Shown: positions 37,337 through 47,251 of the stretch, piece after piece | Position numbering within the stretch: the stretch's first letter is position 1 | Layout of the letters: the number at the start of each line of letters is the position of its first letter | Assembly (NCBI RefSeq): GCF_022808715.1 | Contig: NZ_JAKZKX010000012.1 | Span: forward strand, 22,807 to 86,806 | From: Fundidesulfovibrio agrisoli | Lineage (GTDB): Bacteria > Desulfobacterota > Desulfovibrionia > Desulfovibrionales > Desulfovibrionaceae | DNA length: 64,000 nucleotides | Reading direction: 5' to 3' | Position numbers and translations under genes: made by a program | Notes under the pieces: model-generated | What the model was told of the DNA's origin: nothing | Databases searched by the model: none | Seen by the model: only the letters and a program-made list of their open reading frames with translations

Positions 37337-38824
37337 TCAGGATTCGTAGGCGGCCAGGGCTTCGCCCACAGGGCCGGCGGACACGGCCCGCCCGCCTTCC
37401 AACACCAGGGCGTGGGTGACGCAGGCCGGAATCTCCAGCGGGTTGTGCGTGACCATCACCAGTTGCCTGCCCTGTGCGGCCAGGTCGTCCAGCAGGGCGA
37501 GCACCTCGGCCCGAGCCTGCGGGTCCAGCCCGCCCAGTGGCTCGTCCAGCAGGAGCACCTGCGGATCGAAGGCCAGAGCGCGCCCGATCATGGCCTTGCG
37601 CGCCTGCCCCTGCGACAGGGAGGACATGGGCCTGTCCGCCAGCTCGGTGAGCCCGAGCCGCTCCAGCCAGCCCGCGGCGCGGGCCAGCATGGCCGCGTCC
37701 GGGGCGTCGTAGAGCCCGAAGCTGCCGAAGAAGCCGGAGACCAGCACCTCGCGCACGGTGGTGTCGCGCGGGTGCTCGGCCTGGGCGTCCCAGGCCACCA
37801 CGCCCAGGCGGGCCCGCAGGTCCCACAGGCTTACGGGCTCCGGCAGGCCGAAGCGGTTCACCCGGCCCTCCGAGGGGTGCAGGTCGCCCGAGAGCAGCTT
37901 CACCAGGCTGGACTTGCCCGCCCCGTTGCGGCCCACCACAACCCAGTTCTCGCCCGGGCGCAGCTGCCAGTCGAGCCCGCTCACAACGTCCACGCCGCCC
38001 AGGGTCACGGTCGCGCCGTGCAGGGACAGCAGCGGTTCCCCGGAGGCGGCGGGTTTGGCGGCATCCCTGAGCTCGGCCCGGCGGATGGCCGGGGCCAGCG
38101 ACTTGGCCACGGCAGCCAGCGGGCCGCGCTTCGTGGTGCGGCCACGGGTCATGGAGACGGCCTCGAAGCCCAGGTCCGGCAGGCTTGCGGGGTGGTGCGT
38201 GGCTGCGGCCAGGCCCACGCCGGAGGCCGCCAGGGTCTCCAGCACGCCGTGCAGCACCCGGCGCGAGGGCGCGTCCAGGCCGTCGGCTGCCTCGTCCAGA
38301 AAGAGCCACTCCGGCCCGCGCACCACGGCCCGGGCCAGCAGCACGGCCATGGCCTGGCCCTGGGAAAGCTCCAGAAAAGGCCTGTAGGCCAGCTCCGCGA
38401 TTCCCAGGCGCTCAAGCGCGCCCAGGGCGGCCCGGCGCTCGGGCTCGCCCACGGCCCCGGAGGCCAGGGGGGAGTCGGTCAGCCCGGAGACCACGATCAG
38501 CCAGCCGGACACGTTCCAGCCGCGCCTGCGGTAGAGGTCGCGCAGGTCGGCCCCGGCGGTGCCGATGCGCGGCCGGGCCTCGATGGGGCTCGCGGTGGGC
38601 TTGCCGTCCACCACGTAGAGGCGCTGCCCGGCGTAGCCACCGCCAGGGAGCTGGTCCGGCCAGATCTCGCCGCGCGCCACGCGCAACAGGGTGGACTTGC
38701 CCGCGCCGTTGCCGCCAACCAGGGCCACGCGCCCGCCCGGGGGCAGGTGCAGGCCGGCGCCGTCCAGCAGGAGGTTTTCGCCGCGGCTGACGCGGATGTT
38801 TTCTATGATGATCTCAAGGCTCAT
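37337..38824 (-). CDS. Double-ATPase ABC protein, ModF-like
   Basis: The 495-residue protein contains two ATPase domains: the first has Walker A GGNGAGKSTLL and signature LELSQGQAM, the second has GRNGAGKSSLV, VSLWDLRARLGVVAWDAQ, LSSLSQGQARKAMIGRALA and Walker B VLLLDEPLGGLDPQ. Two fused ATPases and no membrane domain resemble ModF/PhrA (also YlmA-type) proteins. It may work with an unlinked permease or in metal handling. It ends 35 bases before cysQ on the same strand. Confidence 0.82.
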   Translation of the reverse strand: MSLEIIIENIRVSRGENLLLDGAGLHLPPGGRVALVGGNGAGKSTLLRVARGEIWPDQLPGGGYAGQRLYVVDGKPTASPIEARPRIGTAGADLRDLYRRRGWNVSGWLIVVSGLTDSPLASGAVGEPERRAALGALERLGIAELAYRPFLELSQGQAMAVLLARAVVRGPEWLFLDEAADGLDAPSRRVLHGVLETLAASGVGLAAATHHPASLPDLGFEAVSMTRGRTTKRGPLAAVAKSLAPAIRRAELRDAAKPAASGEPLLSLHGATVTLGGVDVVSGLDWQLRPGENWVVVGRNGAGKSSLVKLLSGDLHPSEGRVNRFGLPEPVSLWDLRARLGVVAWDAQAEHPRDTTVREVLVSGFFGSFGLYDAPDAAMLARAAGWLERLGLTELADRPMSSLSQGQARKAMIGRALAFDPQVLLLDEPLGGLDPQARAEVLALLDDLAAQGRQLVMVTHNPLEIPACVTHALVLEGGRAVSAGPVGEALAAYES

Positions 38825-38937
38825 GGGGCTGATTGACTACGCCCTCCCGGCGCAAAAGGCCAGCCGCCGCGAACGGCTTGCATTTCCAGCCGGGAACCGT
38901 CATTGTCGAGGCTCCAACGCCTTTGGAGGATCCGACC

Positions 38938-39318
38938 GTGAGTACATGCCGCCTGCTGCTAGTGGACGACGAGGCCGAATTCATCGAAACCCTGGGCAAA
39001 CGCCTGGCCAGGCGCGGCCTGACCGTGCACCTGGCCAACTCCGGGCAGCAGGCCCTGGACATCATCGCGGGCAACGAGCTCGACGTGGTGGTGCTGGACG
39101 TGAAGATGCCCGGCATGGACGGCATCGAGGCCCTGCAGAAGATCAAGGCCCTCAAGCCGGATCTGGAGGTGCTCATGCTCACGGCCCACGCCAACGTGGA
39201 GGTCGCCATGCGCGGCATGGAGCTGGGGGCCTTCGACTACCTGATGAAGCCTGTGGAGCTGGACGAGCTGCTGTACAAGATCCAGGACGCCAACAAGAAA
39301 AAGTGCCTCACCGGCTAA
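38938..39318 (+). CDS. Single-domain response regulator
   Basis: The 126-residue protein is a lone receiver domain. LLLVDDEAEFIETL gives the acidic pocket, VVVLDVKMPGMDGIEAL has the phosphorylated Asp, LMLTAHANVEVAM has the switch Thr, and YLMKPVELDELLYK the conserved Lys. A GTG start at 38938 is preceded by GGAGG at eight bases. The PEP-dikinase-like gene starts only eight bases after its stop, so the two are co-transcribed. Confidence 0.92.
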   Translation: MSTCRLLLVDDEAEFIETLGKRLARRGLTVHLANSGQQALDIIAGNELDVVVLDVKMPGMDGIEALQKIKALKPDLEVLMLTAHANVEVAMRGMELGAFDYLMKPVELDELLYKIQDANKKKCLTG

Positions 39319-39325
39319 GCCACAC

Positions 39326-41953
39326 GTGTTCACCCGCCTGAAGGCCCTTTTCTCCGACATCTTCGGCCAGGAGTCGCACCAGCGGCTCGGGGACGAGGAG
39401 ATTCTGGCCGAGTTCAAGAAGCGCTATCACAATTTCCGCCTGCTGCTCACGGCGAACAAGAAGACCCTGGCCATCATGTCCGAGATGGAGCAGGCCATGC
39501 GCGGCCAGTTCGTGTTCGGCATGGCCTTCGTGCGCTCCCAGGCCACGGCGGCCTCGGTGAACGTGTTCCGCATCGTCAAGCACCTCTCCGAGATCGCCCC
39601 GGGCAAGTACGACGCCCTGTTCGAACGCCTGAAGGACCTCCAGGCCCAGATAACCGCCATCCTGGCCCGCCAGCCCCAGACCGTGGCCACCGAACTGCTG
39701 CTCCCGCTGGAGAAGGTGGGCCGCGAGATGTCCGACCAGGTGGGCTCCAAGATGGCCAACCTGGGCGACATCATGACCCGGCTCGATCTGCCCGTGCCTG
39801 CCGGGTTCGCCATCACCTCCCTGGCCTACACCCGCTTCATGGAGGACACCGGCCTCCAGGACGAGATCAACCGCCTGATCCAGGCCGTGGGCGCAGACGA
39901 TCACAGCACGCTCCTGCCGCTGTGCTCCCAGATCCAGCAGATGATCGTCACGGCCGAGCTGCCCGTGGACGTGGCCGAGGCCATCCTCGTGGGCTACAGC
40001 GAGCTCGAGGGCAAGACCCACCCCGGGGTGCGCGTGTCCCTGCGTTCCAGCGCCCTGGGCGAGGACGCCCTGGGCCAGTCCTTCGCGGGGCAGTTCCGCA
40101 GCGTGCTCAACGTGGCCCCGGAGGACCTGCTCATCACCTACAAGGAGATCGTGGCCAGCAAGTACAGCCCCCAGGCCGTGACCTACCGCCTGGCCAAGGG
40201 CATCCCCGACCAGGACGTGGCCATGTGCGTGGGCTGCATGGCCATGGTCCACGCGCGCAGCGGGGGCGTGGCCTATTCGCGCAACCCCCTGGCCATCCGC
40301 GACGACGAGGTCTTCATCCACTCGGCCTGGGGCCTGGCCAAGACCGTGGTCGACGGGGCCGTCTCCTCCGACCTGTTCGTGGCCAGGCGCGGCAACCCGC
40401 CCAAGCTGGTCACCAGCCAGATCTCCCACAAGGACCGCATCTTCTTCTGCGACCCCCTCGCCGGCGTCTGCCGCCAGGAGGAAGGCGGCGCCCTGGCCGA
40501 GGAGCCCAGCCTCACCGACGAGGAGGCCATGCGCCTGGCCAGCATCGCCATCCGCCTGGACGAGACATACGGCGAGCCCCTGGACATCGAATGGGCCATG
40601 GACGAGGCCCGCGAAATCTTCCTGTTGCAGTGCAGGCCGCTGCGCCAGATGGAATCCAGCGGGGTGGTGCGCCCCGAGGGCCAGTTCGGCAAGCCGCTGC
40701 TCGCGGGGGGCGTCACCGGCAGCCCGGGCGTGGCCGCCGGGCCCATCCACCGCGTCAGCCGCGACCTGGACATGCTCACCTTCCCGCCCGGAGGCGTGCT
40801 GCTCTCCGCCGAGGCGGCCCCGCGCTGGGCCACGCTCCTTGGCAAGGCCTCGGCCGTCATCACCGAGCGCGGCAGCTCCGCCGGGCACCTGGCCAACGTG
40901 GCGCGCGAGTTCGGCGTGCCCGCGCTCATGGGCCTGGAGGGGGCTGTGGCCGCGCTCTCGGGCAAGGGGGAGGTCACCGTGGACGCCGACGGCCTGGCCG
41001 TCTACCCCGGCCGTGTGGAGGGGCTGCTGGCCCTGGCCAGGCCCGTGGAGCAGGACGCTGCGGCTCATTCGCCCATGCACGCCATCCTGCGCGACGTGCT
41101 GGACGTGATCGCCCCGCTCAACCTGCTGGACCCCAGCGCCCCGGAATTCGCCCCGGAGCACTGCCGCACCCTGCACGACATCACCCGCTTCTGCCACGAG
41201 AAGTCCGTCACGGAGATGTTCCGCTTCGGGCAGGATTTCCACTTCTCCAAGCGGGCCTCCAAGCAGCTCAAGTACCGCGTGCCCATGAAGTGGTTCTTCG
41301 TGAACCTGGACGACGGCTTCGTGCACGACATCAAGGGCAAGTACGTCACCATGGAGGAGATCGCCTGCGAGCCCGTGCACTCCCTGTGGGACGGCTTCAT
41401 CGCCATCCCCTGGCAGGGCCCGCCGCCGGTGGACGGCAAGGGCCTCTTGCACATCGTGGCGCACTCCACCGTGAACACCAACGTGGCCCAGGTGGGCGAC
41501 GAGTACGCCCAGGGCAACTATTTCATGATCTCGAAGCATTACATGTGCTTGAGCTCGCGCTTCGGCTACCACTTCTGCACCGTGGAGGCTCTGGTGGACG
41601 ACCGCGAGAACGAGAACTACGTGAGCTTCCAGTTCAAGGGCGGCGCGGCCGAGACCCAGCGCCGCACCCGGCGGGCGCGCTTCATCGGCGACCTGCTGGA
41701 GGAGTACAGCTTCCGCGTGGAGCTGCAAGGCGACGAGATGCGGGCCATCTACGCCAAAGGCCCGAAGGACTTGATGCTCGATAGGCTGCGCCTTATCGGC
41801 TACCTGCTGATGCACACCCGCCAGATGGACATGGTGATGACCAACGAGACGCTGGTGGCCCAGTACCGGCGCAAGTTCACGGAAGATATCGACGGTCTGC
41901 TGCGCGAGGCCGGCGAGAAGCACATGCGCGAGGTGATGCGGGAGGAGGCGTAA
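39326..41953 (+). CDS. PEP/pyruvate-dikinase-like protein with a non-standard C-terminus
   Basis: The 875-residue protein starts with GTG and has an N-terminal helical region of about 150 residues. A pyruvate-dikinase-type ATP-binding domain follows (SKMANLGDIMTRLDLPVPAG, VRVSLRSSALGEDALGQSFAGQF, DIEWAMDEAREIFLLQCRPL). Next comes the swivelling phosphohistidine domain with His521 in TERGSSAGHLANVAREFGVP. The usual C-terminal PEP-binding TIM barrel is missing. In its place are about 290 residues with no motif I recognise. It may transfer a phosphate from ATP via His521 to an unknown acceptor. The receiver gene beside it suggests signal control. Confidence 0.75.
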   Translation: MFTRLKALFSDIFGQESHQRLGDEEILAEFKKRYHNFRLLLTANKKTLAIMSEMEQAMRGQFVFGMAFVRSQATAASVNVFRIVKHLSEIAPGKYDALFERLKDLQAQITAILARQPQTVATELLLPLEKVGREMSDQVGSKMANLGDIMTRLDLPVPAGFAITSLAYTRFMEDTGLQDEINRLIQAVGADDHSTLLPLCSQIQQMIVTAELPVDVAEAILVGYSELEGKTHPGVRVSLRSSALGEDALGQSFAGQFRSVLNVAPEDLLITYKEIVASKYSPQAVTYRLAKGIPDQDVAMCVGCMAMVHARSGGVAYSRNPLAIRDDEVFIHSAWGLAKTVVDGAVSSDLFVARRGNPPKLVTSQISHKDRIFFCDPLAGVCRQEEGGALAEEPSLTDEEAMRLASIAIRLDETYGEPLDIEWAMDEAREIFLLQCRPLRQMESSGVVRPEGQFGKPLLAGGVTGSPGVAAGPIHRVSRDLDMLTFPPGGVLLSAEAAPRWATLLGKASAVITERGSSAGHLANVAREFGVPALMGLEGAVAALSGKGEVTVDADGLAVYPGRVEGLLALARPVEQDAAAHSPMHAILRDVLDVIAPLNLLDPSAPEFAPEHCRTLHDITRFCHEKSVTEMFRFGQDFHFSKRASKQLKYRVPMKWFFVNLDDGFVHDIKGKYVTMEEIACEPVHSLWDGFIAIPWQGPPPVDGKGLLHIVAHSTVNTNVAQVGDEYAQGNYFMISKHYMCLSSRFGYHFCTVEALVDDRENENYVSFQFKGGAAETQRRTRRARFIGDLLEEYSFRVELQGDEMRAIYAKGPKDLMLDRLRLIGYLLMHTRQMDMVMTNETLVAQYRRKFTEDIDGLLREAGEKHMREVMREEA

Positions 41954-41965
41954 GCCGGCTCCCTC

Positions 41966-43144
41966 CTATTCCTCCTCCAACTCCCCGCTGACCTGGAAAC
42001 GCTTCATGAAGGCCCGGTCGATCCTGTCCTTGAGCCAGAAGGCCGTCTGGCCCTCGTAGGTCAAAAAGCCCTTGTGCAGGATGCCCCTGCCGCCGCCGCA
42101 GTTGAGAATCAACAAGTACCCGCCCTCCGTGTTGGTGAAGGGCTCGAGCACATCCTCGTTGAGCGTGGCCAGCAGGTTGTGGTGCAGCACCGGGTTCTGG
42201 CGCACCGGGTAGACCCCCACCTTCGCAAGCTCCCCGGGCGCGAAGCTGATGCAGTCGCCCCCGCCCAGAATGTTGGGGTGGCTCACGCTGCGCAGGTACT
42301 GGTTCACCAGGATGCCGCCCTTGGGGCCGGTGGCCACGCCGAAGCGGGAGAGGTCCGGCTGGGGCGAGACACCGTAAGCCAGGAAGGCCACGTCCCAGGG
42401 CACGTGCAGATCCCCGCTGAGGTAGGCCACGCCGTCGCCCAGGCGGGAGGCGGTGTGCCCGTCGAAGATCTTGATGCCCCGGCGCGCCAGGGAGCGGTAG
42501 GCCAGGCTGCGCACCTTCTCCGGGAAGCGCGGCAGCAGCCCCCGCCCCGGGACGACCGCCACGTCGGGGGCCACGTCCGGGTCGGCCTCGGAATCCACCG
42601 AGCAGCCGCAGCGGATCAGCTCGCAGGCGTTGCCCGCCAGCTCCACCCCGGCCGGGCCGCCCCCGATCACCAGCACCTTGGGGGAGCGCCCCGTGGCCAG
42701 AACCTCCTCCAGCCTGAGCTTGGCCCGCAGCAGGTTCTCGATGGGCTTCACCGCGAACACGCCGGGGTGCCCGCCGATGCCCGCCATCTTGGGCGGCGGC
42801 AGGGAGCCGGTGTTGAAGGAGCAGACGTCGTAGCCCACGGCCATGCCGTTATCCAGGTGGACCACGCCCTCGCGCGGGTCGATGGAGGTCATCCTGCCGC
42901 GGATGAAGGTGCCCCCGCCGCGCTCGGCCATGGCCCGCACGTTGAAACGGCACTCGGAGGGCTTGTAGAAGCCGGAGAGCATCCCCGGGCCCATGCCGGA
43001 ATAGTAGTGGTAGTCGGCGGGAGTCACCAGCGTGACGTGGTGCCCGGCCTCCTGGTAGGCGCGCAGGTTGGCCAGCACGGTCAGGTGGGCGTGCCCGCCG
43101 CCCACGAGGAGGAGATTTTTGCCCATGCTCCCTACATGCTGCAA
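41966..43144 (-). CDS. NAD(P)/FAD-dependent oxidoreductase
   Basis: The 392-residue protein has two dinucleotide-binding sites, LLLVGGGHAHLTVLANL at the N-terminus for FAD and VLVIGGGPAGVELAGNACEL for NAD(P)H, and the C-terminal FAD segment LGGGDCISF. The family is related to NDH-2-type NADH dehydrogenases and sulfide:quinone reductases, and to the flavoprotein often fused to SelD. The C-terminus GFLTYEGQTAFWLKDRIDRA is typical of this group. The start is uncertain: ATG at 43144 or at 43126 (MGKNLLLVGGG); neither has a strong site. Confidence 0.82.
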   Translation of the reverse strand: MQHVGSMGKNLLLVGGGHAHLTVLANLRAYQEAGHHVTLVTPADYHYYSGMGPGMLSGFYKPSECRFNVRAMAERGGGTFIRGRMTSIDPREGVVHLDNGMAVGYDVCSFNTGSLPPPKMAGIGGHPGVFAVKPIENLLRAKLRLEEVLATGRSPKVLVIGGGPAGVELAGNACELIRCGCSVDSEADPDVAPDVAVVPGRGLLPRFPEKVRSLAYRSLARRGIKIFDGHTASRLGDGVAYLSGDLHVPWDVAFLAYGVSPQPDLSRFGVATGPKGGILVNQYLRSVSHPNILGGGDCISFAPGELAKVGVYPVRQNPVLHHNLLATLNEDVLEPFTNTEGGYLLILNCGGGRGILHKGFLTYEGQTAFWLKDRIDRAFMKRFQVSGELEEE

Positions 43145-43213
43145 AGCAAGCCCGAAGGCAAGCGCGGGCGTGGCCCGGCCCCCTCAGTGAGGCATGGGCG
43201 GGGGCAAAACGGA

Positions 43214-43241
43214 AGCCCCCGGCCGGTCAAGGTCGGGGGCT
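43214..43241 (-). terminator. Terminator of the receiver gene
   Basis: AGCCCCCGGCC and GGTCGGGGGCT give an 11-bp stem (one wobble) with a six-base loop, about 36 bases after the receiver gene stop. The minus-strand tail TTCCGTTTT makes it a probable terminator. Confidence 0.6.
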
Positions 43242-43276
43242 CGAAAAAGGGAGGCGGCCGGCGGAGCGGTTACGGC

Positions 43277-43678
43277 TCAGTCGCTGATGAGGCCCAGGCG
43301 GCGCAGCTCCGCCAGGAGGGCTTTCTCCTCGATGGGCTTTTGCAGGAAGGCGGTGGCGTCGCCCAGGAACATGGCGTTGTGCGTATCCTCGGCGTCCTCC
43401 AGGACGGAGGTGATGATGATGCGCGCCCTGCGGGCGTCGTCCACGCCGAAGTCGCGCTCCATGCCGCGGATCTCGCGCATGGCCGTGGCCCCGTCGATCT
43501 CGGGCATGCGCAGGTCCATGCAGACGAGCTCGTAGGGCTTCTTCTCCTTGAGGGCGCGCTGGAAGGCCATCACCGCCTCCTCCCCGTTTTCGGCCACGTC
43601 GCAGGCGGCATAGGGGTGGAGGATGTATTCCAGGAAGCTCCTGCTGTAGAAATCGTCATCGACGATGAGTACGCGCAT
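43277..43678 (-). CDS. Single-domain response regulator
   Basis: The 133-residue protein is a lone receiver: VLIVDDDFYSRSFLEYIL, LVCMDLRMPEIDGATAM with the phosphoacceptor Asp, and AFLQKPIEEKALLAEL with the conserved Lys. The start ATG lies at 43678. It is transcribed in the same direction as the GGDEF-EAL and hybrid-kinase genes upstream and could take phosphate from the Hpt domain of the hybrid kinase. Confidence 0.9.
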   Translation of the reverse strand: MRVLIVDDDFYSRSFLEYILHPYAACDVAENGEEAVMAFQRALKEKKPYELVCMDLRMPEIDGATAMREIRGMERDFGVDDARRARIIITSVLEDAEDTHNAMFLGDATAFLQKPIEEKALLAELRRLGLISD

Positions 43679-43872
43679 CAGCGTCTCCAGTTTTGACGGT
43701 GTGCAATTTCAAGCGGATGCGTCTCGTTTATAGTCGGCGCGCGGTCCATGTCAAGGCTGGCGGAACTCGGCCATGCCGGAGCTTGTTTGCGGGCTGGCGC
43801 TTGAATCCAACAATACTGAGGGCATGCACGCCGCCGATCCCGCCCGGATTCTTCAGGGCAGGCCTGCCCGGA

Positions 43873-46800
43873 TCATGGCAGCAGGCGCGTCAGGAGCAGT
43901 TTCTCGGCGTCCTCGCCGGGGAGGGGTTTGGAAAACAGGAAGCCCTGGCCGTACTGGCAGCTCAGGCCGTGCAGGTCGTCGAGCTGGCCGTGCTGCTCGA
44001 CGCCTTCGGCCACCACCTCCAGCCCCAGGTTGTGGGCCAGGTGCACGATGGCTGCAACGATCTCCAGGTTCTCGCTCCCGTCGCCCATCTTGCCCACGAA
44101 GCTGCGGTCGATCTTGAGGCTGTCCAGGGGGAAGCGGTGCAGGTAGGCCAGTGAGGAGTAGCCCGTGCCGAAATCGTCGATGCTGATCTTGACCCCGAGG
44201 CCCTTGAGCAGGGTGAGCATGCGCACGGTGAACTCGGCGTTCTCCATGGCCCTGCTCTCGGTGATCTCGAGGCGCAGGGACTCGGGGGGGATGCCCGTAT
44301 CCTCCAGGACGCTGCGGATCTCGCCCACGAGCTCCAGGTTCAGGAACTGCTTGGCCGAGATGTTCACGCTCATGGAAAGGGGGGGCTGCATGCGCTTGAG
44401 GTTCTGCCACTTGGCCAGTTGCACGCAGGCGGTGCGCAGCACCCAACTGCCGATGGGCACGATGAGCCCCGTCTCCTCGGCCACGGGGATGAAGTCCGCC
44501 GGGGGGATCAGCCCCCGGGTGGGGTGCTGCCAGCGCACCAGGGCCTCGAAGCCCTGCACGTCGCCGTCGGGGATGCCCACGATGGGCTGGTAGTGCAGGC
44601 GAAGCTCGTCGCGCTCCACGGCGGCGCGCAGGTCCGTCTCCAGTTGGAGCAGCGATGTGGCGGCCTGGTGCATGGTGGCGTCGAAAATTTCGTAGCGGGC
44701 CTTGCCCAGGGCCTTGGCCCGGTACATGGCGATGTCCGCGTCGCGCACGACGTGCTCGGGCTTGTCGTAGGTCCAGGTCTTGAGCACCACGCCGATGCTG
44801 GCGGAGGTGAACACCTTGCGCCCCTGCACGTAGATGGGTTTGGAGAGCTCGAACTGCAGGCGGGAGAGGATGTGCGTGGCGTCCAGGGTGCCGGAGATGT
44901 CGTCCACCAGGATGGCGAACTCGTCGCCGCCGAAGCGGGCCACGGTGTCCATGGGTCTGAGCGCGGCCTTGATCCTGCAGGCCACCTCCACGAGGAGCTG
45001 ATCCCCGGCCTGGTGGCCCAGGCTGTCGTTGATGACCTTGAAGCGGTCCAGGTCCAGGAAGAACACGGCGAAGCGATAGCTGTACTTGCGGCGCGTGCGG
45101 TGGATGGCCCACTCCAGGCGGTCCATGAACAGGACCCGGTTGGGCAGGCCGGTCAGGGCGTCGTGGAAGGCCTGGTGGCGCAGTTGGGATTCGGCGCTCT
45201 TGCGCGCGGTGACGTCCTGGACGAGGCCCTCATAGCAGGCCACGGCCCCCCTTTCCCCCGGGACGCTCCAGGTGCTCTCCGAGAGCCAGACCTCCGCCCC
45301 GTCCTTGCGGCGGACCTGTCTTTCGAAGCTGGTCACCTGGCCTTCGGAGGACAGGCGGCGCACGAACTCCACGCGCTGGGCCGGGTTGACGAAGAAGCTG
45401 TCCTTGAGGTGGGGCTGCTCCGCGAGCAGATCCTCGGGGCTGTCATAGCCCAGAATGCGCGACAGGGCCGGGTTGCAGGCCAGCAGCATGCCATCGGCCG
45501 CCGCCTGGTAGATGCCCTCCACCGAGTTCTCGAAGATGGAGCGGTACTTGGATTCGGCCCGGCGCAGCCTTTCCTCGGCCTGTTTGCGCTCGGTGATGTC
45601 CACCACCGTGCCTTCGTAAAGCCGCACCCTGCCGGACTCGTCGCGCACGGCCCGGGCCTGCTCGCTGATCCAGATCACGCGCCCGTCCCGGGTGAAGGCC
45701 CTGGATTCGAAACTCCGCACCCGGCCGTCCTCGGCCAAGGCGTCCTGGAATTCCCCTCCCCTGCCCTTCACCACGTAAAGCGCGCCCTCGTGCAGGCTGT
45801 TCATGAGCTCCTGCGGCGAGGGGTAACCGAATATCTTGGCCAGGGCCGGGTTGGCGGCCACGAAGCGCCCGTCCGTGCTGCGCTGGAAGATGCCCTCCTG
45901 CGCGTTCTCGAATATGGCCCGGTACTTCTCCTCGGCCTGGCGCAGACGCTCCTCGGCCGATTTCCGGGCTGTCACGTTCTCCACCGTACCCTCCACCAGC
46001 ATTTCGCCCTCGTCCTGGCCGGCCACCAGGCGGGCGCTCACCGCCACCCAGATCAGCCTGCCGTCTCGCCGGTGGGAACGCATGACGAACCCCGGCACAT
46101 GGCCCCAGCGGGCCAGCATCTCCACGAGTTGCGCGCAGCCGTCGCAGTCGGTCAACACTCCGGAGTACGGCCCCCGGTCGACCAGGAGCTCATTCGGCGA
46201 GTCGAACCCGAAGATGCCCGCCATGGCCTGGTTGGCCATGGTCAAACGCAGGTCCGGCGTCGCCCGGAATATCCCCATGACCGCGTTCTCGAATATGCCC
46301 CGGTAACGCCGCTCGGCGAGCACCAGCGCGTCCTCGGCCTGCTTGCGGTCCGTGATGTCGTTGTAGACCCAGAACATCCCGGCGCTGCACCCCCCGGCCA
46401 CTATGGGGAAGGCCAGCACCTGCATGTGCAGCCGGGCACCGTCGCTGCGCACCCGCTGGGATTCGCAATGCGCCACGCCCAGCAGGTGGGCCTTGCGCAG
46501 CATGTCGCGCGACTGGCCCTTGAACTCGGGGGGCACCACCACATCGAGGAGCGGCCGCCCTTGCAGCCCGGCCTGGGTGTGGCCGAAAAGCCGCTCGAAG
46601 CCCCTGTTGACCTCCAGCACCACGCCGGCGTTGTCGGTGACGGCGATTCCCCGGGGCGAGTTCGCCGAAAGCTGCTCGAACCAGCTTCGGTCTTCACGCA
46701 GAAGCTTCCGGCCCTGCTGCGTGGAGCAGCGCGGGGGAACGCCCTCCAGCCGGCGGCGTAACGCGGCCACCAGGTGTGCGCGGTCAGTGACAAGCACGCC

Positions 46801-47190
46801 CGCCGGCGAAGCCAGGGCTTCCAGTTGAAGGCTCAGGGATTTGCGCCGGTCATCCAGGACGGCGACCAGAAGGGTATAAGGGCACTGCCTGACCAGACGC
46901 CTGGCGCACTCGATCATGTCGAGCCCGGGAAGGTCGCCATTGCAGACGGCCACGTCAGCCCCGAAATGCTCTACCGCCCGGTCCAGCGCGGCGAGGCTTT
47001 CGATCAGCAGGGATTCGACGGGCAGGCCACAGCCTTCCAGCTCGCCCAACAAGGACCGGGCCGCCCCGCCGTCGCCGTCGATCATCAGGAAACGATGCGC
47101 ACCTTCCACCAGCCCCCCAAACAACCCCGCGCCACAGGAGCGGACCGCGTTCGCCCAGGAACCATACACAACTTGCCCCTGGCGCGCCAC
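43873..47190 (-). CDS. Multi-PAS GGDEF-EAL cyclic-di-GMP signalling protein
   Basis: The 1105-residue protein has a receiver-like N-terminal region (residues about 33-150), four PAS/PAC modules ending in [41 protein letters not shown] and [14 protein letters not shown], a GGDEF domain with the intact motif at 754-758 (FGGDEFAIL), and an EAL domain with EAL at 882-884 (FEALVRW). Both catalytic motifs look intact, so it may make or break c-di-GMP. The receiver-like domain lacks a full acidic pocket. The start could be further downstream. Confidence 0.9.
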   Translation of the reverse strand: MARQGQVVYGSWANAVRSCGAGLFGGLVEGAHRFLMIDGDGGAARSLLGELEGCGLPVESLLIESLAALDRAVEHFGADVAVCNGDLPGLDMIECARRLVRQCPYTLLVAVLDDRRKSLSLQLEALASPAGVLVTDRAHLVAALRRRLEGVPPRCSTQQGRKLLREDRSWFEQLSANSPRGIAVTDNAGVVLEVNRGFERLFGHTQAGLQGRPLLDVVVPPEFKGQSRDMLRKAHLLGVAHCESQRVRSDGARLHMQVLAFPIVAGGCSAGMFWVYNDITDRKQAEDALVLAERRYRGIFENAVMGIFRATPDLRLTMANQAMAGIFGFDSPNELLVDRGPYSGVLTDCDGCAQLVEMLARWGHVPGFVMRSHRRDGRLIWVAVSARLVAGQDEGEMLVEGTVENVTARKSAEERLRQAEEKYRAIFENAQEGIFQRSTDGRFVAANPALAKIFGYPSPQELMNSLHEGALYVVKGRGGEFQDALAEDGRVRSFESRAFTRDGRVIWISEQARAVRDESGRVRLYEGTVVDITERKQAEERLRRAESKYRSIFENSVEGIYQAAADGMLLACNPALSRILGYDSPEDLLAEQPHLKDSFFVNPAQRVEFVRRLSSEGQVTSFERQVRRKDGAEVWLSESTWSVPGERGAVACYEGLVQDVTARKSAESQLRHQAFHDALTGLPNRVLFMDRLEWAIHRTRRKYSYRFAVFFLDLDRFKVINDSLGHQAGDQLLVEVACRIKAALRPMDTVARFGGDEFAILVDDISGTLDATHILSRLQFELSKPIYVQGRKVFTSASIGVVLKTWTYDKPEHVVRDADIAMYRAKALGKARYEIFDATMHQAATSLLQLETDLRAAVERDELRLHYQPIVGIPDGDVQGFEALVRWQHPTRGLIPPADFIPVAEETGLIVPIGSWVLRTACVQLAKWQNLKRMQPPLSMSVNISAKQFLNLELVGEIRSVLEDTGIPPESLRLEITESRAMENAEFTVRMLTLLKGLGVKISIDDFGTGYSSLAYLHRFPLDSLKIDRSFVGKMGDGSENLEIVAAIVHLAHNLGLEVVAEGVEQHGQLDDLHGLSCQYGQGFLFSKPLPGEDAEKLLLTRLLP

Positions 47191-47251
47191 TGCCCGCGGG
47201 GTGCCCTGAGTATCGGCCGATGGACTATGCCATGTTGGTGAATTTGCGGAC

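Noticed and set aside
39308..41923. Long minus-strand open frame opposite the dikinase-like gene
   Set aside because: The translation is Gly/His/Ala-rich with no domain, typical of antisense frames in GC-rich genes.
43126..43144. Choice of start for the flavin oxidoreductase
   Set aside because: The shorter start (MGKNLLLVGGG) is the better family match, but its GGGAG lies only one base from the ATG, so I kept the longer frame and noted the alternative.
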